This document shows positions 8,375 to 17,756 of a stretch of 64,000 nt of DNA, piece by piece (position 1 is the stretch's first letter; every line of letters starts with the position of its first letter). The notes under the pieces were generated by a model. That model worked only from the letters and a program-made list of their open reading frames with translations, was not told where the DNA came from and did not search any database. Origin of the DNA: an uncultured Halobacteriovorax sp. (lineage in GTDB: Bacteria > Bdellovibrionota > Bacteriovoracia > Bacteriovoracales > Bacteriovoracaceae). The position numbers and the translations under genes are program-made. The stretch covers positions 372,001 through 436,000 of the forward strand of contig CAJXVS010000001.1 in assembly GCA_913061265.1 (NCBI GenBank), given 5' to 3'.

Positions 8375-8404
8375 GAGGCTCGATCTATCGAGCCTCTTTT
8401 TTTT
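8375..8404 (+). terminator. Strong terminator-like hairpin inside the FecR-cyclase gene set
   Basis: GAGGCTCGAT and ATCGAGCCTC form a perfect 10-bp stem with a 2-nt centre, followed by eight T. It lies between the FecR gene and the TPR/barrel gene and should cut off or attenuate read-through. Confidence 0.85.
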
Positions 8405-8419
8405 CAAGGAATGAAACTA

Positions 8420-10003
8420 ATGCCAATCTTAAGGACGCTTTTTTGTCTTATTATACTTCTCACCTCTTCTCAGTCCTTCGCTCAATCAAGAGGCTTTGAT
8501 GCTATATCTAATTTATTTAGCAAAGGCTCCTTCGCTGAGGTTTTAGAATCACTTAAAACTTATAGGCCAAAATCGAGGGCCCTCCGTTCAGAGAAGGAGT
8601 ACTTCAAAGGAATTTCAGAATCTCGTTTAGAGCAGTTTGATCCTTCTACAAAATCACTTTTGAAATCAATTGCTCTTGGAAGTAAACGTTCTGATATCTA
8701 CTATGAACTAGGTCAGGCTTACTATGGAAATAATGATCTTCCTAAAGCTCAGAAGTATTTTATACAATCTGCTAAGAGAGGCTTCAAGCCATCTATTTCT
8801 TATTACTACGTAGCCTACTCTAACCAGATCCTTGAAAAGTATACGGCTGCTAAGAAATACTACTCACTAATGCTTGTGCAAAAAGATGCCAGTAAGGATT
8901 ACCTTCAAATTGCAAATTATCAATTGGCAGAAATCCTCCATGAGCTTGCCCTTAAAAAAGACAATACAAAAGAGCTTGTAGTTAAGTATGTCATCCCTCG
9001 CTACGACCAAGCCTTGGCCGTCGATCCAAAGGCAAGACTAGCAACAGAGATTACTAAAAGAAAAAAAGAAATCATTAGACGCTACGGACTCGATCCAAAT
9101 CAACTTGTTTCAGGAAAGATGTTTCCAAAAAAGCGACACCGCCTAACTCTTTCTCAGAGTTATAAATATGATAATAATATTACTCTTACCACTAACCTTC
9201 CCTCTGTGCAGGCAACTAAGAAAGATTCTTATATCTATGAAACAAATGCTGGTGCTTCTTATAGCTTCCTCTTTGGACAACGATACATTCTCACTCCAGA
9301 GCTTAAGTTTAAGTATGTAAAACACTCAGACAGGGAAACTCCAGCTGTTTATGAAGACGACCGCTACGAGATCAAACCCGCTATTAAAAATAGACTTGAT
9401 CATAAGATTGGAAAGAAAGCTGGTAGTTTTACTTTTGATTACAAATGGGATTACGCCGCAAGAGATCAGTATCAAATAAAATCTTTAGGCAAGTACAGCC
9501 AAGGCTCCACCTGGACTATAGGTGAGAAGATTGGCTTCTTTCGTTTTGGGGATTCAGGAATTAGTTTCTCAAATGGCGGAACTGATTATCATAACCCAAG
9601 CCTTGATTATGACTTAACAAGTTGGACCATAACTCAAACCGTGATCAGACCTAGTGGGAGCCTCTTTCTTCTCATGGCCAATTTTTCTGAGAGTCGCTTT
9701 GGACTTGCTCCGACTAACGACTCAGATACAACAATGCTAAGGGTTGATTATATTCTTCCAAAGTTTGCAAATCAATATTCATTTCACTTTGGTTTCTCAG
9801 TTACATTCCTAAAAGTCTTGGCCACTCTTGCAAGAATAGGCACGGAGAAAACCTTTGCCCCAAGTCTTAAACTAACTAAAGCTGTAAGGCCTAACGTAAA
9901 ACTCGCAGTAAGTTATGATTACTCTAAAAAGGTTTCAAATGCTGGCGAGACAAACGAATACACTAAACACGTAACAGGTTTTGAGATCAGCGCAAGCTTC
10001 TAG
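8420..10003 (+). CDS. TPR-containing outer-membrane beta-barrel protein
   Basis: Two in-frame ATGs occur 9 nt apart. The second (8420) is preferred because AAGGA lies 10 nt upstream of it, against 1 nt for the first. A signal peptide ends near SFAQ. Residues about 20-210 are helical with TPR-like pairs (YELGQAYYGNNDLPKAQKYF, then YYYVAYSNQILEKY). From about 235 to the end the chain is beta-rich with Tyr/Phe-alternating strands and finishes in a terminal Phe, as in outer-membrane barrels. The architecture resembles surface-lipoprotein-assembly modifiers (TPR plus 14-strand barrel), but that homology is not certain. It lies between the FecR and CHASE2 cyclase genes, suggesting one envelope-sensing unit. 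Confidence 0.7.
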   Translation: MPILRTLFCLIILLTSSQSFAQSRGFDAISNLFSKGSFAEVLESLKTYRPKSRALRSEKEYFKGISESRLEQFDPSTKSLLKSIALGSKRSDIYYELGQAYYGNNDLPKAQKYFIQSAKRGFKPSISYYYVAYSNQILEKYTAAKKYYSLMLVQKDASKDYLQIANYQLAEILHELALKKDNTKELVVKYVIPRYDQALAVDPKARLATEITKRKKEIIRRYGLDPNQLVSGKMFPKKRHRLTLSQSYKYDNNITLTTNLPSVQATKKDSYIYETNAGASYSFLFGQRYILTPELKFKYVKHSDRETPAVYEDDRYEIKPAIKNRLDHKIGKKAGSFTFDYKWDYAARDQYQIKSLGKYSQGSTWTIGEKIGFFRFGDSGISFSNGGTDYHNPSLDYDLTSWTITQTVIRPSGSLFLLMANFSESRFGLAPTNDSDTTMLRVDYILPKFANQYSFHFGFSVTFLKVLATLARIGTEKTFAPSLKLTKAVRPNVKLAVSYDYSKKVSNAGETNEYTKHVTGFEISASF

Positions 10004-10029
10004 CATTTGTAAGATTTGAAGGGATTATA

Positions 10030-12264
10030 ATGACTAAATTAATTCAATACATTGGTATTTTCTGTATTCTTGGGTTCTCAGCGGCATGTATCTTCTTGGC
10101 CATTGCTGAAAGAGATGTTCACCCTGGGCATAAGTATAAAGAGCTCTTTACTCTAACAACTTTCTTCGAAGATCGTTTCTACGATATTCGTATGAGACAA
10201 AACTTAAATTTTAACTCTCGTGATAACCGAATTGTTCTCGCTAGTATTGATGACGCCACAATTAACGGTCTTGGTGAATGGCCTCTTAGAAGACAAACCT
10301 GGGCCAAGATGCTTGATAAGCTTGAAACCTACGGAGCGAAAGTAGTCGCCTTTGATGTGTTCTACCCTGAGCCTTCATTAGTTTGTAATGGGGAGAACCC
10401 GGATACTGTCTTCGCAAATGCTATTCGAAAGTTTCAAAGTGTTCCTGAGAATAAAGTAATTCTTCCTTATGCACTGACAAGGGATGTAAGCAAAAGTATT
10501 GAAATGCCTGAAGTTCTCTATAACTTCATCATGGATACAAAACAAGGTGAAGGCGTCTCCTTAACATCCTGGCATGTTGGGAAAGAACAGTTCCCTATCC
10601 CCGCCTTACAAGAAACTGATGCCATTTTAACCCATCTTCAGGTTGGTTCTGATTCTGATGGAGTCTTTCGTCATTACCCCTTAGTGGGAAATGTTGATGA
10701 GATCTACTTTCCTTCTTTTTCCCTCGCCGTCTATGAAGCTTTTACTGGTGATAAGACTTCCCTGAATTTACTTAACCATGGTGACTTTGACATCAAGCTT
10801 AAAAATGGATCCGTCGGACTCAATATCAATGGTGAGGCTAAGATTCGTTGGCTTGGGGGATCAGAGAGTTTCCCTTCTTTTTCAATTATCGAACTTCTGA
10901 AATCTACTGATGCTGATTCTCAAAAATGGATCGAGATGTTAAAGGGAAAAATTGTCTTCGTAGGATCTACCGCCTTTGCGGCCCATGATATTCGGCACAC
11001 TCCAGTAGACCCACTTCTCCCTGGGGTTTATTTTCACATGAACATGACCCATATGCTTTTAGATGGAAAGTTCTTTGCTCCTTATGAAGATTCCGCCATG
11101 TACTCTTGGCTTATTCTTTTTATTGGAACTCTCTTTATCCTTGCTGTTCAATTATATGGAAATGCCCTTATCGATTTAGTTTCCGTCGCCGCCATCTCTG
11201 GTGGTGTTTATTATATAGACACCTTTCACCTCTTACCAAAAGGTTATGAGATCAAGCTCTTCTTTTGCCTCTTTAGTATTTGTGCTTGTTATTCATGGAA
11301 CACTTTTCTTCACTTCTATATGGCCAACAAAGATAAGGCTTTTTTAAAGAATGCCTTTGGGAACTATATCTCCCCCGAACTTATTGATGAGATGTACTCA
11401 AATGGTGAATCGCCTAAACTTGGTGGGGACTCAGGAATCAGAACGGCTTATTTTACTGATATTCAATCCTTCTCTACCTTTTCGGAAAAACTCTCCGCCA
11501 CTCAGTTAGTTGAACTTCTCAATGAATACTTAACGGCCATGACAGACATTCTCCTTGAAGAAAAAGGAACTCTTGATAAGTACGAGGGCGATGCCATCAT
11601 CGCTTTCTTTGGGGCTCCTATGCCGCTTCCAGATCACGCTGAGCGGGCCTGTCTAACGGCGCATAGAATGCAGATGTCTCTTTTAAAGCTTAGAGAAAAA
11701 TGGGTTACTGAAGGCGATAAGTGGCCAGTTATTGTTCACGAGATGAGAATGAGAATTGGGATTAACACCGGTGAGATTGTGACAGGAAACATGGGTTCTG
11801 CCAGTCGTATGAACTATACAATGATGGGAGATTCTGTGAATCTAGCCGCTAGGCTTGAAGAGTCTGCTAAGCAATACGGGATCTTTACTCAAGTTTCAAA
11901 AGATACCAAAGAAGCTGCAGGAGACGCTTTATTTATCTGGAGAGAACTCGATACGCTTAAGGTTGTAGGAAAGTCAGTTCCTGTTACAACTTTTGAGTTA
12001 TTAGGTCTTCATGAGACAGCAGAAGATTTCCTAAAAGAATTGATGATCAAATTTAAAGATGGGATTGAGGCCTATAAGAGTCAAGAGTGGGATAAGGCCT
12101 TAGCCCTATTCAATGAAACTCTTGAACTTGAGTATCAGCGTTTTCCATTACTCAAGGGAAAGAAAACCAATCCTTCTGAAATTTATATTGAAAGATGTAA
12201 TGAATTCAAGGCCAATCCTCCAGGGGAAGATTGGGATGGCGTTTATACTCTTACTTCTAAGTAA
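10030..12264 (+). CDS. CHASE2-domain transmembrane adenylate cyclase
   Basis: The 744-residue protein has one TM segment (about 6-27), a periplasmic CHASE2 domain (about 40-345, with NRIVLASIDDATI and AFDVFYPEPS), a further TM block (about 357-435), then a class III nucleotide cyclase domain. The catalytic part is complete: TDIQSF near 472 (metal Asp), DKYEGDAIIAFFG near 515 (second Asp; Lys typical of ATP specificity), and NYTMMGDSVNLAARLE near 595 (Asn and Arg of the transition state, Thr of the Lys/Thr adenine pair). It should make cAMP in the cytoplasm in response to a periplasmic cue. A TPR-like tail follows the cyclase domain. Its 3' end overlaps the convergent epimerase gene by 8 nt. 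Confidence 0.9.
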   Translation: MTKLIQYIGIFCILGFSAACIFLAIAERDVHPGHKYKELFTLTTFFEDRFYDIRMRQNLNFNSRDNRIVLASIDDATINGLGEWPLRRQTWAKMLDKLETYGAKVVAFDVFYPEPSLVCNGENPDTVFANAIRKFQSVPENKVILPYALTRDVSKSIEMPEVLYNFIMDTKQGEGVSLTSWHVGKEQFPIPALQETDAILTHLQVGSDSDGVFRHYPLVGNVDEIYFPSFSLAVYEAFTGDKTSLNLLNHGDFDIKLKNGSVGLNINGEAKIRWLGGSESFPSFSIIELLKSTDADSQKWIEMLKGKIVFVGSTAFAAHDIRHTPVDPLLPGVYFHMNMTHMLLDGKFFAPYEDSAMYSWLILFIGTLFILAVQLYGNALIDLVSVAAISGGVYYIDTFHLLPKGYEIKLFFCLFSICACYSWNTFLHFYMANKDKAFLKNAFGNYISPELIDEMYSNGESPKLGGDSGIRTAYFTDIQSFSTFSEKLSATQLVELLNEYLTAMTDILLEEKGTLDKYEGDAIIAFFGAPMPLPDHAERACLTAHRMQMSLLKLREKWVTEGDKWPVIVHEMRMRIGINTGEIVTGNMGSASRMNYTMMGDSVNLAARLEESAKQYGIFTQVSKDTKEAAGDALFIWRELDTLKVVGKSVPVTTFELLGLHETAEDFLKELMIKFKDGIEAYKSQEWDKALALFNETLELEYQRFPLLKGKKTNPSEIYIERCNEFKANPPGEDWDGVYTLTSK

Positions 12265-13204
12265 GAAGACCTTCACCTTTTAATAACTCGGTTAGACCAC
12301 TTTTCAGATCATGATTAGGGGTCCAGCCGAGAATCTCTTTTAATTTCGTAACATCAGCCTGAAGATGAGGTCTCTCTGTTGCCCTAACTTTAGCAGGATC
12401 AGTTTCCACGTTAATCTTTTTGCCTAAGACTTCCCCTACCATATCAATCACTTCTTGCATGGATTGAGCGACACCCGTTGCGAAATTTAAAGTAAAGCAA
12501 CCATCATCTATTTTTTCAAAGACTTCATAGATGGCGCGGGCGACCTCGTGAATAGGAACTAAGTCTCTCTTTGGGTATAGGTTCCCTAGCCTAAGAGTTG
12601 TATTAATATCTTTTTTCAGCTGACCTATTATCTCTGGAAGAATATGAGGGTTAGTCTCTCTAGATCCGTAAAGATTCAAAAGCCTGCCAATAACAATTTT
12701 TCTATCAGGATATTCCTGAGCACCAAATCGAACCAGCTCTTCCATTAAGAGCTTACTCTTTCCATAAATATTAAAGGGTTCAAGCGCAGCTTCTTCTGTA
12801 TGAGCCGTCTCACTTGGCTTATAAACATCCCCTGTTGAAGCAAACCATAAGAACTTAACACCAGAATCTAAAGCCGCTTTTAAGACCACTTGGCTTCCGA
12901 AGATATTAAATTTTACGGCCTTAGAAGGATCCTTTATACAATCAGGAATAAAGTGAATAGCGGCTAAGTGAATCAGGCCATCGACTTTCTCTTCGGTGAA
13001 GATCTTATTCATGGCCTCAATTTTACAGATATCTTCCTTATAGAATTTAAAATTCTTATGTTCTAGATGGGGATCAATATGTTCTTGAATACCCCAGCCC
13101 ATATTATCAACAGCAACAACCTTATCCCCTCTCTCGAGTAATTGTTCAACTACATGAGAGCCTAAGAATCCTGCTGCTCCAGTTACCATCCATTTCTTAC
13201 TCAT
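12257..13204 (-). CDS. NAD-dependent sugar epimerase/dehydratase (SDR)
   Basis: The 315-residue protein is an extended short-chain dehydrogenase: GAAGFLGSHV near residue 9 (NAD-binding Gly motif), ASTGDVY near 123, and YGKSK near 147 (catalytic Tyr and Lys). It resembles UDP-glucose 4-epimerase-type enzymes acting on nucleotide sugars. The start overlaps the stop of the glycosyltransferase gene as ATGA, so the two are coupled and probably serve a common glycan. The exact substrate cannot be read from the sequence. Confidence 0.8.
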   Translation of the reverse strand: MSKKWMVTGAAGFLGSHVVEQLLERGDKVVAVDNMGWGIQEHIDPHLEHKNFKFYKEDICKIEAMNKIFTEEKVDGLIHLAAIHFIPDCIKDPSKAVKFNIFGSQVVLKAALDSGVKFLWFASTGDVYKPSETAHTEEAALEPFNIYGKSKLLMEELVRFGAQEYPDRKIVIGRLLNLYGSRETNPHILPEIIGQLKKDINTTLRLGNLYPKRDLVPIHEVARAIYEVFEKIDDGCFTLNFATGVAQSMQEVIDMVGEVLGKKINVETDPAKVRATERPHLQADVTKLKEILGWTPNHDLKSGLTELLKGEGLLT

Positions 13205-14376
13205 ATCTTCTCCGTCATTTTTGTATAAACTGTTTCAAGTTGATCAAGGGTGGCCTTAGCGCCGCAAAAGCTAGAGACTAATTCTCTTCCCTTTAATCTT
13301 TGTTTATTTTGTTTTTCTTTATCTTTTAACAAGGCCACTGTTCTTTCAATAAGCCCTTCATCATCTTCACAGAGGCCTGCATGAACGCCGTCGATAACCG
13401 GAAGCCCTTCACTACCCTCGCTTGTGGTCACTACAGGAATACCAAAAAGCATGGCCTCAAGGATCTTAATCTTCATGCCAGATCCTCTTCCTGGAGCGTA
13501 AACAAAGACTGAGCCCATTTTAAAATAGGGTTCAATTTCAGGAACATTTTCAAAGACCTCAACGCCCTCTAAGTTTAAGTACTCTTTAAGCACACTCCTA
13601 GCGTCGTAACCTACGATCTTAAGCTTGGCGTTTGGCACTTGTTTTTTTATCTCGGGCCATAGCCTCTCTAAGAGACGAACTGCCGCTGAAGAGGTTGGAT
13701 ACCAAGTCATGGTTCCTATCATCACAATAGTCGGATCAACACCTCGGTCTTCGTCTTTTATGTATTCATAAAGTGAGTCATCCATCCCGACAGGAATGGT
13801 CTCAACCATGGCACTGGGATTTATCTCTTTAGAGAAAGCTTCAAGTCTTGGAGAACAGCTTCTGATAAAGGGAAAGTCCCTCGTCAGTTTATTTTCTGTT
13901 CGAAGGATCTGCCATTTCTCATACTTCTCTCGCAGAGTTTTGTTATGAGTAAACTCAAGATCGATACTTTGAAAGTGATGAATATTCATTAAGGTCTTGC
14001 TCGTTACTTTTTGCGCTGACCATCCCCCCCAGAGCTGCTCCACATGGAGGATATCAAAGCCTTTTTCAAGTTCCCTATCGAGATCTCTCTGAAGTGCATC
14101 GCTTATCTTGAAAGAAAAAGGCTTAATAAAAGAAGTTACTTTCTGAGTTAAAGTTGAACTTGTCCGCATAGGGAAAAGCCTTAGATCAAACTCTGGTTTA
14201 GGAAAAAGCTTGGAGGCCTTTTCAATTTCATTTTCTTTAGAACAGGTAGCGAAAGCGCTAACATCATGTCCCCTTTCAACTAAGCCTTTTAAAAGGACAT
14301 AAAACCATCTGGCCGCTGCATTTCCAAAAGGAAGTGGCGGCTCAATTAGGAGAATGATAATTCTTAATTTCTTCAA
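13201..14376 (-). CDS. Glycosyltransferase, GT-B fold (family 4-like)
   Basis: The 391-residue protein begins at TTG with AGAGG 7 nt upstream. The N-terminal half is a Glyco_transf_4-like domain (PPLPFGNAAARWFYVLLKGL). The C-terminal half is GT1-like: VMIGTMTWYPTSSAAVRLL, LKIVGYDAR, and the nucleotide-sugar site VYAPGRGSGMKIKILEAM followed by GIPVVTTSEGSEGL. It probably transfers a sugar from a nucleotide donor at the cytoplasmic side of the membrane. It is coupled to the epimerase downstream; the acceptor is unknown. Confidence 0.8.
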   Translation of the reverse strand: MKKLRIIILLIEPPLPFGNAAARWFYVLLKGLVERGHDVSAFATCSKENEIEKASKLFPKPEFDLRLFPMRTSSTLTQKVTSFIKPFSFKISDALQRDLDRELEKGFDILHVEQLWGGWSAQKVTSKTLMNIHHFQSIDLEFTHNKTLREKYEKWQILRTENKLTRDFPFIRSCSPRLEAFSKEINPSAMVETIPVGMDDSLYEYIKDEDRGVDPTIVMIGTMTWYPTSSAAVRLLERLWPEIKKQVPNAKLKIVGYDARSVLKEYLNLEGVEVFENVPEIEPYFKMGSVFVYAPGRGSGMKIKILEAMLFGIPVVTTSEGSEGLPVIDGVHAGLCEDDEGLIERTVALLKDKEKQNKQRLKGRELVSSFCGAKATLDQLETVYTKMTEKI

Positions 14377-14448
14377 TGAATAACCTCTAAGTCATATTAT
14401 CTTAACAGACTTAGAGGTAAAAATATTTTGAACTATTTTGATCAACTA

Positions 14449-16497
14449 TTAATAAGAAAGAAGCTCTCTTGCTCCTGCTACTACTTTATCAGCATTAGGA
14501 AGAGTGGCCCTCTCCAGGATTCTATTGAAGCCAACAGGAGTGAATTCCGATCCAATTCTTCTCACTGGAGCGTCTAGAGATTCAAAAGCTTTCTCATTAA
14601 TTAAGGCGACTAATTCTCCGCCAAAACCAGCAAACACTTTATCTTCATGAACCACAAGACAGCGGTTTGTTTTTCTCACAGAGGCTAAGATCCCTTCTTC
14701 ATCAAGAGGACTTAAACTTCTCAGATCGACTACTTCAATTGAGGAGCCGTCCTCTTCAAAGATCTTAGCAGCAGCTTCTAAGCTATGATGAACTGTATTT
14801 CCGTAAGTCAGAATTGTTAGGTCAGAGCCTTCTCTTCTCACTCGGCATTTACCAAAAGGAACTTCAAAGTCTTCAGGCACTTGAGAGATGGCCTGTTTTG
14901 CATTGTAGAGAGCTTTTGGTTCTAAAAAGATATTCAATCCTTCTGATCTCATGCAAGTACGTAGGAGCCCTGCTGCATCATCAGCGAAGGCCGGTACAAC
15001 AATCCTACAACCAGGAAAAGGAAGAAGAGATGATTCAATATTTTGTGAGTGATAAAGGCCGCCACCAATATAACCACCACTAGCTAAGCGGATAGTAAAG
15101 TTCGGGCAATAGGCTCCGTTTGATCTCCAATAATCGTGAGTCGTCTCAACTAACTGCTCCATAGCAGGCCAGAAGTAATCAGCGAACTCAGCGCCTTCAA
15201 CAACGACTCTAATTTTGTCATTGAAGCGGCAAAAACCATTGGCCGTTCCTACAATAAAGTCTTCAGCAATGGGAGCGTTAAAGACTCTCTCAATACCAAA
15301 CTCTTGTTGCATTCCTTTTGAGACATTGAAGATTCCGCCCTTATCTCCATTGGCCATATCTTGTCCCCAAATATACGTATCAGGGTTTGCTCTAAATTCT
15401 GCTTTTAATGTTGAGTTAAGAGCGTCGATGAACTTCATCGGCTCACCTACCCCCTCAGAGACTCCCTCTGGGTATTTTTCACTAACTGGGTTATCAGGAA
15501 TTACAAAGTCGTAAATAGAAGCTGGGTCTGGGTTTGGAGCTTTGATTGAACTTGTATGGGCCTCAACAACCATGGCCTTTGCTTCGACATCTAAAGCTTC
15601 CATTTCTTTTTTAGTAAGAAGCTTATTTGCCGTCATAAGTTCTCTGAAGGTCTTAAGTGGATCTTGTTCAAGAGCTTCTGCTCGCTCTTCTTCACTTCTA
15701 TAAAGCTCATGCTTATCTGAGTTTGAGTGGGCACCCATACGAACGCAATCTGCGTCTACAATACAAGGCTCCCCTTTTTCAAGAACATGCTTTCTAGCTT
15801 CTGCCATTGCGTTCATTGAATCAAAGATATCTTTACCGTCACATTGAATGATTCGAAGATTACCAAAACCTCTGAAGTTATCAGAGATCTTTTCATTGGC
15901 TGTTTGATCTCTTTTTGGAACAGAGATTCCATAACCATTATCTTGAAAGACAAAGATGACTGGAAGCTTTTCTTTAGAAGCACCATTGATAGCTTCGTAG
16001 CAATAACCTTCAGAAACTGAAGACTCACCTTGAGAAGAGATCGCCACACCTTTATGACCATAGGTCTTCATAGCGCGGGCAACACCCACTGCGTGAAGAG
16101 TATGATTTCCTGTACATGAACTTACGTTATGAATATTCCATTCTGGTTTCGCAAAATGATTACTCATATGACGTCCACCTGAAGCTAGATCAGTCGCCTT
16201 AGAGATTCCATTAAGGATGATCTCTTCAGCGCTAACACCAGCACTCATGGCCGTAAGCATATCTCTGTAATAAGGAAAAAGATGATCTTCACCGAGAGTG
16301 AAGGCCTGACCAATAGCTAGTTGAATTCCATCGTGTCCCGCGTACGGAGCATGATAAGACCAACCGATGGCCTGCTTTAAGTAATTAGGAGCCCTTTCAT
16401 CAAGTTGCCTTCCCAAAGTTAAAAGGGAGTACCATTGTTTAAGGGTGTCTTTGTCTGTGTTTTTTAAGGTGAATTTCTTCGCCACTTTCATAAGCAT
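14449..16497 (-). CDS. Fused E1 alpha-beta subunit, 2-oxoacid (branched-chain) dehydrogenase
   Basis: The 682-residue protein joins both E1 subunits in one chain. Residues about 1-320 are the alpha part: GRHMSNHF, a thiamine-diphosphate site GESSVSEGYCYEAIN ending in DNGYG. Residues about 350-682 are the beta part: NAPIAEDFIVGTANGF, SGGYIGGGLYHSQ, and VVDLRSLSPLDEE. This is the arrangement of branched-chain 2-oxoacid dehydrogenase E1 fusions, which decarboxylate keto acids of Val, Leu and Ile. AGAGG lies 5 nt before the start. No E2 or E3 gene is nearby. Pyruvate as substrate is the main alternative. It could supply iso-branched acyl-CoA primers for membrane lipids (inference). Confidence 0.85.
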   Translation of the reverse strand: MLMKVAKKFTLKNTDKDTLKQWYSLLTLGRQLDERAPNYLKQAIGWSYHAPYAGHDGIQLAIGQAFTLGEDHLFPYYRDMLTAMSAGVSAEEIILNGISKATDLASGGRHMSNHFAKPEWNIHNVSSCTGNHTLHAVGVARAMKTYGHKGVAISSQGESSVSEGYCYEAINGASKEKLPVIFVFQDNGYGISVPKRDQTANEKISDNFRGFGNLRIIQCDGKDIFDSMNAMAEARKHVLEKGEPCIVDADCVRMGAHSNSDKHELYRSEEERAEALEQDPLKTFRELMTANKLLTKKEMEALDVEAKAMVVEAHTSSIKAPNPDPASIYDFVIPDNPVSEKYPEGVSEGVGEPMKFIDALNSTLKAEFRANPDTYIWGQDMANGDKGGIFNVSKGMQQEFGIERVFNAPIAEDFIVGTANGFCRFNDKIRVVVEGAEFADYFWPAMEQLVETTHDYWRSNGAYCPNFTIRLASGGYIGGGLYHSQNIESSLLPFPGCRIVVPAFADDAAGLLRTCMRSEGLNIFLEPKALYNAKQAISQVPEDFEVPFGKCRVRREGSDLTILTYGNTVHHSLEAAAKIFEEDGSSIEVVDLRSLSPLDEEGILASVRKTNRCLVVHEDKVFAGFGGELVALINEKAFESLDAPVRRIGSEFTPVGFNRILERATLPNADKVVAGARELLSY

Positions 16498-16601
16498 ACG
16501 AACCTCTATATGTGCCTGATTATAGACTAAAGAAACTAACTAATGGCGGTTTGATTGGCAATAAGCTTATGCTTACAACGCGGCGAAAACCTGTTGAAAT
16601 C

Positions 16602-17606
16602 TTATTTTAAGAAGCTAAGAATTTTCTTCATGACCGGCTCACGAATGCTGTCACGCTCCATAAGTATTTCATGCTTAGCTCCATGGATAAGATTGGCCTC
16701 GCAATTAACTAGCTCCTTACAGAGCTTATCTTGTCTTTTATAACGGCTAAAATGCTCCGTCTCAGCTTGGAATAAAAGCATCTTAGTCTTAGCTAGCTTG
16801 GCCCTTTTTCTAAAGGTTTTTCTCCCAAGCTTTATCCCTTCTAGAACCCACTGATTTGTTGAGGCCCCCATGATTAACCTTGGTTCTTCTCGTTCAAGAA
16901 CTCTCGCCATTTCAAAACGACTTTGACTTGAAGTAACTTTATTTTCTTCAAAGCGCCCTTCTGCCCGAGTAGGTCCGCCGCCAGGGATATAATTCTTTCC
17001 CTTTCCCATGAGAACATTAAGCCTCATTAAAGTAGCTACTAACCTTTCATTTTTATCACCAAGTTTTAATTCTATCATTGGAGAATTGACGATGATTTTT
17101 GAAAAAAGTCCCGGGTTTAACTGAGCATAGCGAAGGCCTATAGCTCCTCCCATTGAATGCCCAAGAAAAACAATCTCAGAATACTTTGACTTTAAGTCTT
17201 CGGTGGAAAAGAGCTCGTCTATATCAGTTAAATAATCTTTATAAGACTTAACCCAGCCCTTTTGCTTATCTTTTAATTCACGTTCTGAATAACCTTGGCC
17301 TCTTGCATCGAGAAGAAGAAAATCAAAGCCCGCATCCTTTAAATCAAAGACGACTTCTTTGTATTTACTAGTTGGCTCAGTTCTTCCCGTCATGATGAAG
17401 ATAAGCTTCTTATTTCCCTTACCTATTTTATGATAAGACAGCTCTACGCCGTCACGGGCCTTAAAAGAAAGAGTTGATCCGCTTTCATAAAAGGGCATGA
17501 CCTTATCTTGATAAGTTTTTTGATAATCAATTTCAGAGATAGCTTGAGCCTGAAGCGAGAGCCCTAGGCTTAAGAAAAGAACCGATCTTTTTATTAGCTT
17601 CTTCAT
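16602..17606 (-). CDS. Exported alpha/beta-hydrolase (monoacylglycerol-lipase-like)
   Basis: The start at MKKLIKRS is chosen for its GGAGAG site and the signal peptide that follows (cut near AQA-I); an upstream in-frame start would add 10 residues. The 334-residue protein has the serine-hydrolase fold with the nucleophile elbow GHSMGG near residue 145, an upstream DARGQGYSERE segment, and a late GAKHEILME segment holding the catalytic His. The family cleaves monoacylglycerols or lysophospholipids. Location in the periplasm or outside is likely. No operon partner is seen. Confidence 0.8.
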   Translation of the reverse strand: MKKLIKRSVLFLSLGLSLQAQAISEIDYQKTYQDKVMPFYESGSTLSFKARDGVELSYHKIGKGNKKLIFIMTGRTEPTSKYKEVVFDLKDAGFDFLLLDARGQGYSERELKDKQKGWVKSYKDYLTDIDELFSTEDLKSKYSEIVFLGHSMGGAIGLRYAQLNPGLFSKIIVNSPMIELKLGDKNERLVATLMRLNVLMGKGKNYIPGGGPTRAEGRFEENKVTSSQSRFEMARVLEREEPRLIMGASTNQWVLEGIKLGRKTFRKRAKLAKTKMLLFQAETEHFSRYKRQDKLCKELVNCEANLIHGAKHEILMERDSIREPVMKKILSFLK

Positions 17607-17756
17607 CACTCTCTCCAGAAAACTATTAGAATCCACCTTTTAGCATAGTTTTGAACTGTTTAAAGCCCACCGTGAAAAAGAAGCAGGGCGCGTAGAAATA
17701 CCTGTTTTCTTAAGGTTTAATGGCCCAAATCTAGATCAATTTTAAAGGAGCCCACC

